Source: Sarocladium kiliense (taxonomy: Eukaryota > Ascomycota > Sordariomycetes > Hypocreales > Sarocladiaceae). From it: 64,000 bases of DNA. The stretch is from positions 2,108,001 to 2,172,000 of the forward strand of contig JAUZTG010000020.1 of assembly GCA_030734395.1 (NCBI GenBank), given 5' to 3'. The translations under genes were made by a program, and so were the position numbers. Numbering within the stretch: position 1 is the first letter of the stretch; every line of letters starts with the position of its first letter. This document shows, one piece after another, positions 1-11,359 of this stretch. The notes under the pieces are model-generated. The model saw only the letters and a list, made by a program, of their open reading frames with translations, was not told where the DNA came from and searched no databases.

Positions 1-1528
1 CAGGAAGCGGGAGCCGGACCGAGGGTGAAGAGAATGGAGATGAGCAGACCGAGCGAGGCCTGGGCATTGGAAAGGACGGTCTTGTGGGCCTCGGAGGTGG
101 GAGAAACAGAGGCGGCGATACCAAGGGCAACCAGGAAGGCAACAGCGATGGCCTGACCGCCGACGTAGACTTGGCGACGAGTGAGGTAGGTCATGAGAAT
201 CCAGGAGAGCATGACCATGACCGTCTGGAGGGCGGAGGTGATGAGACCCATGGTGAAAGCCATTCTGTCGGTCATACCGGCCTCTGTTTTTATTGTCAGT
301 ATTCGGAACCCTCAGAGCACGCAGCTGGGAGTGGAAGGGCCAGAACTCACGTTGGAAGAAGAAGACAGCCTGGTTGGCAATCAGGTTACCAGTCAAGTTC
401 TGAGAAGCGTAGACGCAGCACACAATGAGGGTACGGTAAAGGTCAATGCCGCGGAACAGCTCAAGGTAGCTGGGCTCCTTCTCACTCGTCTCAAGGTCAA
501 TAGTACGGCGCATCATAGCAACAGTCTCAGAGGCATTGGTGACGACGGTGCTACGTCCCAGACGGCTGACGGCCTTGGCTGCCTGTTCAAGACGGCCCTT
601 GCGGACAAGCCACCAGGGAGACTCGGGAGCAAGGTAGAGGAGGATGGCGAGCGGGGTGGGGAACATCCACTGCAGTGCAATGGGGATGCGGTAGGAGATT
701 GGGTCGTCAACAGACTCGTAGACGTAGCAGACGGCCTGGACGATGATGGCGCCAATGGCCCAGAACATCTGGAGCATCTGAGTGGCAGGGGCACGAAGCC
801 TCATGGGCACAATCTCAGAGCAGTAGGCAGGGGAGTTGGCAATGAAGATACCCCACGGCACACCTTCGAGAAGTTGAGCAGCCAGGAAGACGGGCAGGGA
901 CTTTCCGAAGTAGAAGACGAAGATGAAGCAGTTGAGCAGCATCAGGCCGGAGATGGTGGCCCAGCGGTAGCCGATGGCGGAGGTCAGAGGACCAGCGAGG
1001 AAGCAGCCGATGAGGGCACCAATGGGACCGGAGGCTTGGAGAGCGGATTGCCAGGCGTGCTCGATGACCCATTTCTCCTCGCCGTTGTCCATGGTCAAGA
1101 CACCGTAGTCCTTTGCGAAGCGAGGGAGGGCAATGAAGTTACCCATCAGGAACACGCAGTAGGACTCCATGATCTGTAGAGAAGGTAAAGAGTAAGTAAG
1201 TTGAATTTCAAATCGCCACGATGCATGCAAACCCAGAGGTTTGAAATCCCATCAAAATGCATGAGAATCAGGTGAGCTTTTTTGGCAAACTTACAATCGT
1301 GCAGGACATGATGAAAGCCCAGGTGGCGGCCATGGGATATGCGCGCACACACTCAAGCACACCCATCTGGAACTCGGCATTCTCAGCCTCAATGGCATCA
1401 GCCTTGAAATCCTTGATCTTCGCCTTCTCATCCAGGTCAGCGGTATGGTCAATGTGCTGCCTCTGCGCCTCTTCCACCTCGGGGTGGACGCCGGCCTCTG
1501 CGGCCTTGGAGTCGGCGGAATTGCTCAT
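1..1528 (-). CDS. MFS maltose/alpha-glucoside permease, C-terminus cut by window edge
   Basis: Proton-coupled sugar importer of the plasma membrane. The start is the ATG at 1526-1528. Introns at 1174-1294 and 284-350 (GT-AG) join three exons in frame; the last exon runs off the window. The protein begins with a charged cytosolic N-terminus of about 70 residues. It then shows the MFS core: a TM2-3 loop GPLTSAIGYRW, the segment SEIVPMRLRAPATQM after TM5, and PESPWWLVRKGR closing the first half. Next come the cytosolic loop with MMRRTIDLE and EPSYLELFRGIDLYRT, and the TM7 segment ASQNLTGNLIANQ. That loop and the ASQNLTGN stretch are typical of fungal maltose/general alpha-glucoside permeases (MAL31/MalP type) rather than hexose carriers; substrate is inferred from family only. 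It is transcribed in the same direction as the Zn(II)2Cys6 factor upstream. Confidence 0.88.
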
Positions 1529-3637
1529 GTTGAAAGGCTTGTATGAGAACCCAAGACTAAGAACTTTTTATCCTTGATGGGGTTTCCTTTCTTTTGTTGG
1601 AATTCCTATCAAAGAGGTAAGGAAGACGTGAAGAAAGTAAAAAGAAGAATCGGAAACGCGAGACAGAGACGGAACGAGAAAGATGTTCGATGAGCTCGGC
1701 GCACGGCTTCTTATGAGCTTAGCCGCTTGGCCACCACAACCACACAAATGGCCCCTTGTCGGATTGAGCCAGCGATTGGAGAGCGTATGAGGAGGGGGAT
1801 GGGGCCACGATTTGTCGGAAGCATATTGGGGGAAAAGACGGGGTTAGCCTTGCGCACCCCGGCCCCCGTGTTTGGAGAGAGGGAGACGTAAAGCCCCCCC
1901 CAGACAAGTCTGAGAATGGGGGAGGGGGCGGCCCTCGAAGCTTCCTGTGGCTTTCTGGAGTGAATCTACGGCAGCATCCAAGCTAGCAGTATGCTTGAAC
2001 AGAACTTATCTGGGGGGGGCTCGACAGATGCGCGCCTATCAGAGGCCGTCGCTTTACCCAGTCCCATGTCCTATCACCGGGCCCCGGTTCTCCAAATCAT
2101 CATCTTGGAGAGAGGCACCATGGCCGTATCGTGCCTAGCCTAAAGGTGATCCATCCAAACACCCATCTACCATGGCGAAAAGGCAGAGCAGAACAGGCGT
2201 CGGGAGTTCCAATCCCCGCAAGAGAGGCACAGGAACAACCTAGCCCGGACGCCTCCCCGCAGCTTACCCCAGAAGAAGAACATTCTCCTCGTTCCATAAG
2301 TTCCCATTCCCGCGCCAGTCAGAGCCGCGCAAATGTTGGAGCCAGGGCGGCCTGACTTCGGCGTTGGGTCGTGGACAGGCCCCATGTAACCCAACGGGGG
2401 ACTCCCCTCCTCCAGAAGCTTGCATCCCTGCAAGGCAGGAAGCGCGAAGCAGGCATGTAAGAGGTGAACGAGCATGAGGAGATGGAGACAAGGAGGGTCT
2501 CTTTCCATGCGCTCGAGTTGCACTGCAGCGGCTCGAGCGAGAGTCAACATGCGACGTATGTCCAATTTGCCCGTATCCAGCCACCACCACACCACTGCCT
2601 TGCCCTCCTCCATCCTCCATCGGCGGGTGGGCACAACATCCAACATGCCGGTATCCGGACGCTAGTGAGGGAGATGGCGTCCTGGCAAGTCTGGAGTATT
2701 GACGGCAGAGCGAGTGGGCAGGACTTGATCGCTAACCAAGTTTACCCATGACCTTGTCTGCATTGCTCGCTCGCACATTCGCCATGTCCAACTGAGCCCC
2801 ATGACCTGACATCGGCGAAGGATTCTAGACTGATTCTTTGAAATGCTAGTCCGTGACTAACGATCACTGTGCCGTACAAGGAAAGGAAGACAACGCGGCA
2901 AGGCAAGGCGCCAGGGAAAACCCCATGCTTGTGGCTGGGTCCACTATGACAACAACGTTTGCACCTTCGTTTCCACTTGCAGAGACACGCGACGGAAACG
3001 CGACATTGAACGGTCAGAGCATCTGCAAACGTGCATCGGCGGCGAAGGATGCGGTCCTCCATCCAGCTGGTTACATTCCAAAGGGGAGAGCTGGCGTCGG
3101 TTGAGACCTCGTGTCCTCTCGACAGGGCTCTCACCTGAACGCATCGGACATCCTGGCTCTATTTCTATGAGTGACGCTAGAATCCCATAGGGTTGGAATT
3201 ATCCCTTGATAGTTTCGCTCTTCATTCTGAGCTAAGGCGAAACGCCTCCGGTGGCTTGGAATATAGTAGGCGAGCCAATTGAACGCTTCCAGGACGGCAA
3301 CAAGGCTCAGTACGGGCGTCGAGTGTAAGCGGCCGTGTAGGAGGGCAGATCTGAAGCCTCGACCGCAATTGTACGAGGCCGAACTCGCGAGACGGATTAT
3401 CACGTGAAGGAAACAATGCGCTGGCGCTTATGTGTCTATCACTTCCCAGAGCTGTCAAATTGAGAGGGGATGTGCATGGTAACGTGTAGACTGAGTTTCG
3501 ATCGTCTCAAAAGCACCACCACCACCTGACTGACCCCATGGAGGGAATCCACACCTTCGCTTCGTATGCCGATCGTTTGTCCGGTTGCCCGTCCACCCTC
3601 GGGCCATCTCTGCCCGACGGGTCCGTTTCGCAGGTGG
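1529..3637. other. Intergenic, no gene seen
   Basis: About 2.1 kb between the permease start and the stop of the Zn(II)2Cys6 gene. It holds only short unrelated open frames on both strands, with no recognisable domain, tRNA or repeat. It must contain the permease promoter. A G-run of seven or more appears near 1893-1923 and 2012-2018. Confidence 0.6.
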
Positions 3638-5923
3638 CTACACTTGTGAGAAGTCGTGTGCTGCATCATCGCCAGTTCCCAAGCCAGCGAGGAAAAGCTC
3701 AAAGTCAAGTTGCATGTTAGTCAGTCCATCTGGTGGGTGACTTCCAGGTCCCATGAAGCCCATTGGTGCTGCTGTAGTCTCAGAGTCAAGCGAGGTGCTC
3801 AAAGGTGGTGGCGCTATGAAATGAGTCGCGTCTTGTTCCTGATCCTGCATCCACCATGGCCTGGGGCCGATGCCACTGGTGCTGCTGCTGCTCATTTCGA
3901 GCGGACCAGCTGGAGGCTGCGTTACGCTTACATTGGCATCATTGCTATCGTTCGCTGCCCCTTCTGGTGATTGGGTCTCATTCTGGTTCGACTTGGCAGC
4001 CTGCAGGCCCAGACCTTGTGACAGCCCCCGTTGGAAGATTAGAAGTAGACTACGGGCGAACAGCCATTTGGCGTTCAGAGCTTGTAGAGTTTCCATGAGC
4101 TGACTGAACAGTCGTCGAGAGGAAGCTGCGACGATGGGATTCGGCGACTGGAGGTGAGTACAGACATGCACCAACGTCGCGAAGAGCACATACGCGCTTG
4201 GTATCCACAAACTCCCCAGCATATCTCTCTTCCGCAGAGAATCAAAGATGGCGGTGACTGCTGTGACAGCATCGCTGCAGATCCTCGAATCCTCAATCGT
4301 CCTTTCTCGCTCTCCTGGCACTGGCGAAGGGCGGTGCAACAACAGCAAGGAGTAGTAGTAGGACAGGTGCAGGACACAGACCCAAAGGTCGGCCGTCTCG
4401 TACGAGAAGGCCTGTAGAGACTTGGGCAAGTTCACATAGAAGCTTGCAAGCTCTTTGTCTGCTTGTTCGGTGGCAGCAGCACGATCAGCTGGGGTACTGC
4501 GAAGTCGAGTTATGCTTTTCATGGCCCTGGACAAGATCATGCACACCTGTGTATGGTGTATGACAAAGTCGGAGGACGCTTCTATCCCAGGGAAATGTTT
4601 TCCTTCTAACGCAACCACATCAGACTGGTCTAGATCTCTGGCTTTTTGTTAGCCCGTTTCGATCGGTTTTCAGATCGTAACTGTCTCAACCTACATGGAT
4701 TGCACACGGCCATGAGCGGCCGATACCATAACGTCGAATTGGTACAGAGTCCACCAAAGACGTACCCAGTGACCCTTGATGGCGGTGTTGAGGCGACTGT
4801 TCGTTGCATCTCGATGGAGGCCAATACCAAAGGCTGTCCGGCTCGCAACACCAACCCAATGCCACGAGTTCGACACGACGTCCTCGAGCCGATCACAATA
4901 CCAAGTAAACAGAAGCGCTGCCTGGATATAATGCTCACGAGCCGGGTCGTAGCGCGCATCGAAAAGCTGCCTTGCACGTCGGTAGAACTGATGTGCGAGT
5001 TTGGCCATGTCCGGCCTGTTTGAGCCAAGCACATGCGCTCCCGCGAACAGTACACAGTTCAAAAGGAGCAAAGATAGAGGGTTGGATTGGTCACGGTGGT
5101 TGTAGCTTGCCATGAAAGCTTCTTGGTGCATTATGGGAAAGCCGCTATTCACATGCGTGAAGTATGCATCAATGAGCTCCCGTGTCAGTTTCTTGCCTGG
5201 AAGACGAAGGCAGTCGGATGGGACTTCAGGCATTCGAGGTGCATGTGGTTGGCTTCCGAAATGGAGGATCCCTTGTTCTGACGGCTGTGATCGTTGCCGC
5301 ACCAGATGGTTCAGCGTCGAGAATTCGGTCCCAATGAAGTAGAGTCGATGAGTGAAGGAGATCTCGCGCCCACGAGCTTCATCGTGGCTAAGAAACTCTG
5401 ATAGCTGCCTGGTCTCGGGCTCGTCATCTGTGCTTGGAGGATCCCGGCCTCTTCTACGAGGAGGAGTAGGAGCATCTTCAGGGGATGCTGGAGTCGAGAC
5501 ATCACTAGTAGCTTCTCTGACACCAGGTTCAAGCTCAACCGGAGTAGGGTATGGAGCAGTAACCGTCGACAGAGGAGACTGTATCACTGGCGTAACTGTC
5601 AGTCCCGTCGATGAAGCGGCACGAGACATGGCCCCTCGGGAGGATGGCCTCGCTGCCGAGCGCCGTGAAGATTGCCGAACATAGATGCGACAGTCGGAAG
5701 TGGCTTGCGCCTGGCAATTGGAGCAGGGGCTGCCATGGCTGAGGATGTCGCAGCGGACTTTTCGGCGGTGACATGTTATGCAGGCCTTGCCATCTGAAGA
5801 TATATTGTTAGCATCGTGGATCGGTCGTCTCGGTTTGTTTAGCTCACTGGTTCGGGTTCTGACGACCGCGCGGTTGGCTCTCCCATGCATGCTTGGCTCC
5901 GGGACTTGCGCGCTTCTTTGCAT
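3638..5923 (-). CDS. Zn(II)2Cys6 transcription factor with Fungal_trans domain
   Basis: Fungal-specific DNA-binding regulator of the nucleus, 724 aa from three exons (introns 5794-5847 and 4638-4694, both GT-AG). The zinc cluster is near residues 30-60, with six cysteines spaced C-X2-C-X6-C-X8-C-X2-C-X7-C and the basic run HRRKVRCD. A Ser/Pro/Thr-rich linker follows. The Fungal_trans (middle homology) domain runs from LIDAYFTHVNSGFPIMHQ to about YQFDVMVSAAHGRVQSIDL, where the second splice restores the family pattern. The C-terminus is Gln/Ser-rich and acidic, as in activation domains. The overall look is nearest to cutinase-factor-like (CTF1-type) regulators, but I cannot assign an ortholog. 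The first intron is 54 nt and in frame, so retention would add 18 residues just before the cluster. The gene is divergent from the GH62 gene, about 1.6 kb away. Confidence 0.9.
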
Positions 5924-7531
5924 GACGCTTCAAGATGAAGAACTGATTAGTGGATAAATGTTCAAATCAATAATGGTACAATGAAGGGGCGCAAGACGTT
6001 GGCATGAATTCCGGGATGTCGGGTCTGCTTATTGGAGAAGTGGTGGGACTGAAGGTGCTCGGGAGTTTCGGGAGTTTGGGAATTGCGGTGGCGGTGGCCG
6101 CTGGTGCCTGCCACGCATCCCCAGCATCCCCCAGCAGAGGCGGAACGAGTGCTGCTGCAGGATCATACACCACATTGAATGCAGGCTCTGCCATCTCTCA
6201 GCTTACAAGAATTCAGGTAATAGTTGCACCTTCAATTCTGTATTTGTGCCTGTTACTTTTACTTCACTTGCTAACTCAAGTCTATTGACTACCGTCACCG
6301 GTAACAGGGCACAGTCAAAGATCTGTCTCCTGTCCACAAGCGACCTGACACTCGGGCCTCTCCTATACCCAGCTCATGGATTCAAGAATGCGTCAAAAAG
6401 GACAATATTCCGCTCATAAATCTCATCTGAAGTACATTGTCTTCCATGGAGTGAACTTGCATCAGATAACCTTCGCCGACTAAACCACGAAACGGCGAGG
6501 ACAACGCTGCTTGTCAGCGGCCACCAGTTGAACGTGCAGCAACGCGCATGGAGCTTCTGGAAGCCGAAAGCCCTATACACATTGTCTCACTTTATGGATC
6601 CCACATTGGAACGCTACCTCATTGTGTTCTTTATGCTGTTGGTTACCAAAAGGAAATAATCCAGTCTAGTCTTGGAGCCCGCCGGTGGAGGCTGTACTAC
6701 ACTTCATTTCCGTGGCCTATCTCAATGAAACCGCCGTCGCCAGACTTGACTCGGTGTCTCCATGAGAACATGTCCTCACTACTGCTGTCTTTGTGCTGAT
6801 TTCTCACTTGCAAGGTTCCCGCTTCTTCGAGTCCCTTCTCAACTGACAAAGAAACGCGTCAGATCTGCTCATAACCTCCATTCATGCAGCAGTACAAGTC
6901 CCGTGATTGCATAAAGCCCATTCGTGGAAGAGACCCCCAACCTTGCACCCTGCGGAGTCCGTTTCATGCATGCGTCCTTGGACTCTGCTGATCTGACTTA
7001 TACCCGCGATCCCCTCGAATAAGCAACCGTCTGCGTCATATTAGCCTCTTTTCGGCTATCATCCCACGTTGCGTGGTCACATTCTCTCCCGGCTATTGCG
7101 TTCGTCCCTCCTTTCGCAACGAATCCTTGAAGGGCAGTCCGGCAGAAAGCGGACGGGATCCCGCGCCTGATGCAGCAAGTGATCGGCATTTGTTCATACC
7201 CATGCACCGGCAGATCGTAGCTGCTTTTCTGGGGTAATGCTACCTCTCCACTGTCTCCTGTTATCGGGTTCGTGCGCTTGCTCGTGTTGTGGGTTCTATT
7301 TCTCCGTCTTGTTTTACTTTAAGGCGGAGCATTGATGAGAACAGGGAAGACATGACGATCTGCTGGTACGATTTAGTCGGCTATGAAATGTCATAGGCAA
7401 ACTATCCCCTTGGCTATATAAGTCGCCTGCTCCTTCAGCTTTATCGTGATCTAGATCAAGAGCAACAGTTTCGTCGTCTGTCATTACAGTTCAACAGAAT
7501 ACACACCAAACAACGTTTCGGTTCTCTCACA
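5924..7531. promoter_or_regulatory. Divergent intergenic region between Zn(II)2Cys6 gene and GH62 gene
   Basis: About 1.6 kb shared by two outward-facing genes. No convincing ORF lies inside; open frames near 5967-6288 on both strands lack domains. The minus-strand hexamer GGCTAA (7041-7046) matches the XlnR/Xyr1 xylanase-regulator consensus GGCTRR, but a single hexamer is weak evidence. A TATA element lies near the GH62 end. Confidence 0.5.
7415..7421 (+). promoter_or_regulatory. TATA box of GH62 gene
   Basis: TATATAA about 110 nt upstream of the ATG at 7532. The downstream leader is A/C-rich with CAA repeats, typical of strongly regulated fungal secreted-enzyme genes. Confidence 0.65.
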
Positions 7532-8515
7532 ATGGCAGTTCTAAGCACTCGCAGCTCCATTCTTTCGGCCGCGGTGGCCTTCCTAGCTTCCCTGCCCAAC
7601 GTCTCAGGACAGTGCTCCCTGCCATCCTCGTACAGTTGGACCGATAGCGGTGTTCTGGCGCAGCCCGCGAACGGATGGGCTTCCCTCAAGGACTTCACCA
7701 CCGTCATCTTCAATGACCAGATTCTGGTTTACGGGTCCAAGCACGATGGCCAGAACTATGGATCAATGAACTTCGGACTGGTCTCTGACTGGTCGCAACT
7801 CGGCTCAGCGCCCCAGACCTCTATGAGCCAGGGCACTGTTGCACCAACGCTCTTCTACTTCGAGCCTACTGATCAGTGGATTCTCGCCTATCAATGGGGA
7901 GCCACTCCTTTCTCATACCTCACATCGAGCGACCCAACCAATGCGAATGGCTGGTCCTCTCCTCAGCCTCTCTTCTCCGGAAGCATCACCGATTCCGACA
8001 CTGGACCTATCGATCAAACTCTGATCGCAGATAGTGAGAACATCTATCTCTTCTTCTGTGGCGACAACGGCCGTATCTATCGCTCCAGCATGCCTATTGG
8101 CAACTTCCCAAGCAGCTTCGGTGACCAGTACGAGACTATCATGCAGGATACCAAGGAGAACCTCTTTGAGGCCGTGCAGGTCTACACCGTCGGTGACACC
8201 GGCACCTACCTCATGATCGTCGAGGCAATGGGCTCAGGCGGTCGCTACTTCCGGTCTTTCACAGCATCAAGCCTTGATGGAGAGTGGACTCCTCAGGCAG
8301 CTACCGAGAGCAACCCCTTCGCCGGCAAGGCTAACAGCGGTGCCACCTGGACCAACGACATCAGCCACGGTGATCTCCTCCGTAGCGCTGACCAGACTTT
8401 CCGTATCGACCCTTGCAACCTCCAGCTCCTCTACCAGGGCCGTGATCCCAACGACAACCCTTCGGACTACAACCTGCTGCCTTACCGCCCGGGTGTGCTC
8501 ACTCTCAACAACTAG
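7532..8515 (+). CDS. Secreted GH62 alpha-L-arabinofuranosidase
   Basis: Removes arabinose side chains from arabinoxylan outside the cell. Single exon, 327 aa, the usual size for a GH62 enzyme without a carbohydrate-binding module. Residues 1-26 form a signal peptide ending near NVSGQ. The five-bladed propeller fold is recognisable along the whole length. Likely catalytic residues by family comparison are Asp54 (general base, in SLKDFTTV), Asp161 (pKa modulator, in DTGPIDQTLI) and Glu213 (general acid, in NLFEAVQVY). The C-terminal part shows SHGDLLRS and the LLYQGRDP-LLPYRPGVLT ending typical of fungal members. A TATA box precedes the gene. Its divergent neighbour is a Zn(II)2Cys6 regulator, and a permease and an exporter lie nearby; a shared plant-polysaccharide role is inference. 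Confidence 0.96.
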   Translation: MAVLSTRSSILSAAVAFLASLPNVSGQCSLPSSYSWTDSGVLAQPANGWASLKDFTTVIFNDQILVYGSKHDGQNYGSMNFGLVSDWSQLGSAPQTSMSQGTVAPTLFYFEPTDQWILAYQWGATPFSYLTSSDPTNANGWSSPQPLFSGSITDSDTGPIDQTLIADSENIYLFFCGDNGRIYRSSMPIGNFPSSFGDQYETIMQDTKENLFEAVQVYTVGDTGTYLMIVEAMGSGGRYFRSFTASSLDGEWTPQAATESNPFAGKANSGATWTNDISHGDLLRSADQTFRIDPCNLQLLYQGRDPNDNPSDYNLLPYRPGVLTLNN

Positions 8516-8893
8516 ACGGGTATGAACCTGGTGTAAGGGACGATTGTATTCTCGAACGAGCGATCTACTTATCATGGATAAATGCTGTCTTCAAGTACAT
8601 AGTTTTCTGAATTTGATGCCGAATTTATCATCCATTTCTCCGTCCGCCTTTGGTGAAAATTCTCAAGTTAGAGCGTCTATATTGTCTTGACAAGGCTTGA
8701 CTGAACTAAGTATGCTCCCAAAGTTAAAGTATTGGTAACCGCGACAGCATAGTGTATGCGAATATGGCCATGTCTCTTTGCTCCATTCACGGAGATATTA
8801 TACTCGTTTCTGAATGTTCGTTCTTGGATTTGACAATTCTATTAACATCTAGTAGCTTTCCGTTTTTGCTCGGGGCAGATAATACACCACTGT
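8516..8893. other. Convergent 3' intergenic region
   Basis: The 378 nt between the convergent ends of the GH62 gene and the MFS gene. It is A/T-rich, as expected for two 3' UTRs, and I see nothing else in it. Confidence 0.6.
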
Positions 8894-10643
8894 TTAGTTG
8901 CTCTCCTCTTTTTTGCGCTCTGTCTCCTCGCCCTCGACTTTTTCTGTGATTTTAGAGCCGTACCAAATGAAGATGAAAGGAATCGCGCCCATCGCGAGCG
9001 CAAAGAATCCTAGCAATGACAACGGCCAGTGCCGACCAAGGCTGGTATACATCGGCTGTGTGGAGAGCGGCAACAAAACAGCTCCAATTGAGCGCATTGT
9101 GCCACATGCAGCATGTGCTGATGCCGAGTACTCCTTGTACAGGTCCGTAACAAGGTTCAGCATGGCCATAACAAGAAGCTGGAACCCCAGGCCGAAGAAG
9201 ATGCCGCCGGCCATGGGAACCAGGGGTGAAATCGAAGGGTAAACCGTCCATGCAAGCCAGAAGAGGGCAATGGTCATGCTATGAGCAAATTAGCGTCTCG
9301 GTTCTTTTCCGAGGTTTGAATACGACTTACCATGGAGATGCAAGGCACGCCAAAGGCAGTCTCCGATACGCTTCATTTTGTGCCCATCCAGAACCAGCCT
9401 CACCACAACGTTCGTAAAAGTGAGTGAAGATGACGAAGATGATGAATCCGACCGTGGTACCCAATGCAACTGAGACTGGCGTTAGCTCACGTTCGTTAAG
9501 GGTAAAAGACATGAGTCACATACTTGGTAGCAAGGCCAGCCCTGCCAGGCCAGGTGACAATCCGTAGAAGCCTGAATTGACAGATCAGCATATGTCGTCA
9601 AGCATTAAGCTGTGCGTGAACTCAGCAGACCTTGAAAGATGATGGGATAGGCTTGGAACATGAGATAGAACACTGCATAGGCCAGCGTAATATAGGCTGA
9701 CGCTGAGAGGAGAAGAGGCTCGGTAAAAAGGAGCTTAAAGGGTCGAAGGAAGATCTTCCTTGCATCCAGTGACACCGGCTCCGCGCCCTGACTGTCGACC
9801 TTCTCTGTCTGAGCCATTGTCATACCCTCTTTTCTGCACCTCTTCTCAAATCGAAGTCTCAAGACTGGAGCGAAGGTTTCCGGAAGAGTCAAGACGAGTG
9901 GAAGACCAACGGCGGCTACCATACTGGCAATCCAGAAAGGCCACCGCCAGGAGAGTGTTGATGAGAAGCCTGAGATGGCAGGGCCAGTCAATGCGCCGAG
10001 ATTCGTGATGAGCATGTATAACGATAAGGCATTGCCACGTGTAGACGGATTCTCAAGAACATCAGAGTAGAGTCCTCCTATCACCACGTTCGGTGCTGCA
10101 GCGTTGAACCCCCCTAGTGTGCGAAATGCAAGCAGCGCGCCGAAGGTTGGTGCGCCTGAGCATGCCAGCATGAAGATGAGATACCCAAGAAAAGTCCCGA
10201 TCATGACAGGCTGTCGACCGACTTTTTCGCTGAGGGGTCCGAAGAGAAGGGGTCCGATGATGTAGCCCAGCATGTATAATGAGTTGAGCAGGACGAGGTG
10301 GGTTCTGTTTGTGACGCCGAAGTGGTCGGATATCGCATCAAGAGCACCCGAAGGCATTGTTGCTCCGAAGTTCGCGTTGAAGGTACATGTAAAACCAGCC
10401 ATGACAATGCATACTTTTCTCACCTAGAAGAGAGGGTTCTTGTCAGCGACGGAATCCTAATTCGAGAAGCCTGGGGGACGAGTGCATAGTGCATACTGGT
10501 GAAAGTGTTTGGTGTGAAGAACACGATCGCAAGGTCTCTGAAGACGATGTGCTTGCGATCTCCGGATCTGCATTCAGGCTCGGGGCAGCAGGTTCCATAG
10601 GAATGAAGAGCCCTTGGCTGTGTGGTAAGTTGCTTGAGTTCAT
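8894..10643 (-). CDS. MFS transporter, DHA1 drug:H+ antiporter family
   Basis: Predicted plasma-membrane exporter, 503 aa from five exons. Introns are 10424-10496, 9572-9630, 9470-9523 and 9279-9330, all GT-AG and together in frame. The core begins VRKVCIVMAGFTCTFNANFG (TM1). MFS motif A reads LFGPLSEKVGRQP, and the TM5 antiporter motif reads NLGALTGPAISGF. TM7-8 contain YLMFQAYPIIFQGFYGLSPGL, and the C-terminus ends in a charged EGEETERKKEE tail. Substrate cannot be told. The first exon (Ser-rich, about 49 aa) is the least certain part: most fungal DHA1 proteins have a DPxNPxNW segment just before TM1, and I find none in any frame here. The start at 10643 is therefore a best guess. Confidence 0.82.
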
Positions 10644-11359
10644 GTTGGATCTTGTTGTTCATGACGGACAATGAGTACGACTGGGTAAAGAGCAGACAAG
10701 ACATGTTTCAAATGGGATCATCTTATATCGACTTCAGGTCAGCTGTCAGTTATGTTATATCGCAAAGTCTTCCATCTCGGCATTGCAACAAGAGTCGGCG
10801 CTGTGGCCCCGGAATAGAGAACCGAACAGTGTTTGTTAGTGAACGTGGTGAACTACGTTGAAGGCAAACTCCCGAGAAAAGAGTCAATATCGAAATTCCC
10901 GAACTTCCGGGCCCTGGTGGTGAAAACAGCCACTGAAGTATGGGTGGCTCTAACCTCCTCAGCCTCCACTGAAGGACTCCAGAGTCCACTGGAAATGAGC
11001 CCCAGGCAGCGTGGTCAACTCCCGAAAAATGTCAGCTTGGACAACTCCGGCATGACACAGTTCAGTATTCTTTCTGTGACCTGTTGTCATTGCATGGTCA
11101 GCAATGGCATCCTGCGCTGATGATCGCTGACAGGTCTGGGAGTCAACCCTTGCGTCATGTTGAATTGACTGCTTTCACGGTTTTTCAAGCCCTAGAGTGA
11201 CGACAGGCGCGTCTCGAATTCTCAACTGTTTGTTCTGAACCTGGCCGAATGAAACGCAATGGCGGCGATTCGCGATAAAGCCAAATCAAGCTTGAGGAGA
11301 ATGCTACGTCTTAATTCGAGTATATTCTCTACGATAGTAAGGTACGAAAAGCCAAATGC
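10644..11359. other. Intergenic, nothing recognised
   Basis: About 0.7 kb between the MFS 5' end and the stop of the TTL-like gene. It contains only short open frames without domains. Confidence 0.55.

Noticed and set aside
193..1179. Long plus-strand open frame (328 codons)
   Set aside because: It mirrors the permease exon on the other strand, has no domain, and the minus-strand product is a clear MFS protein.
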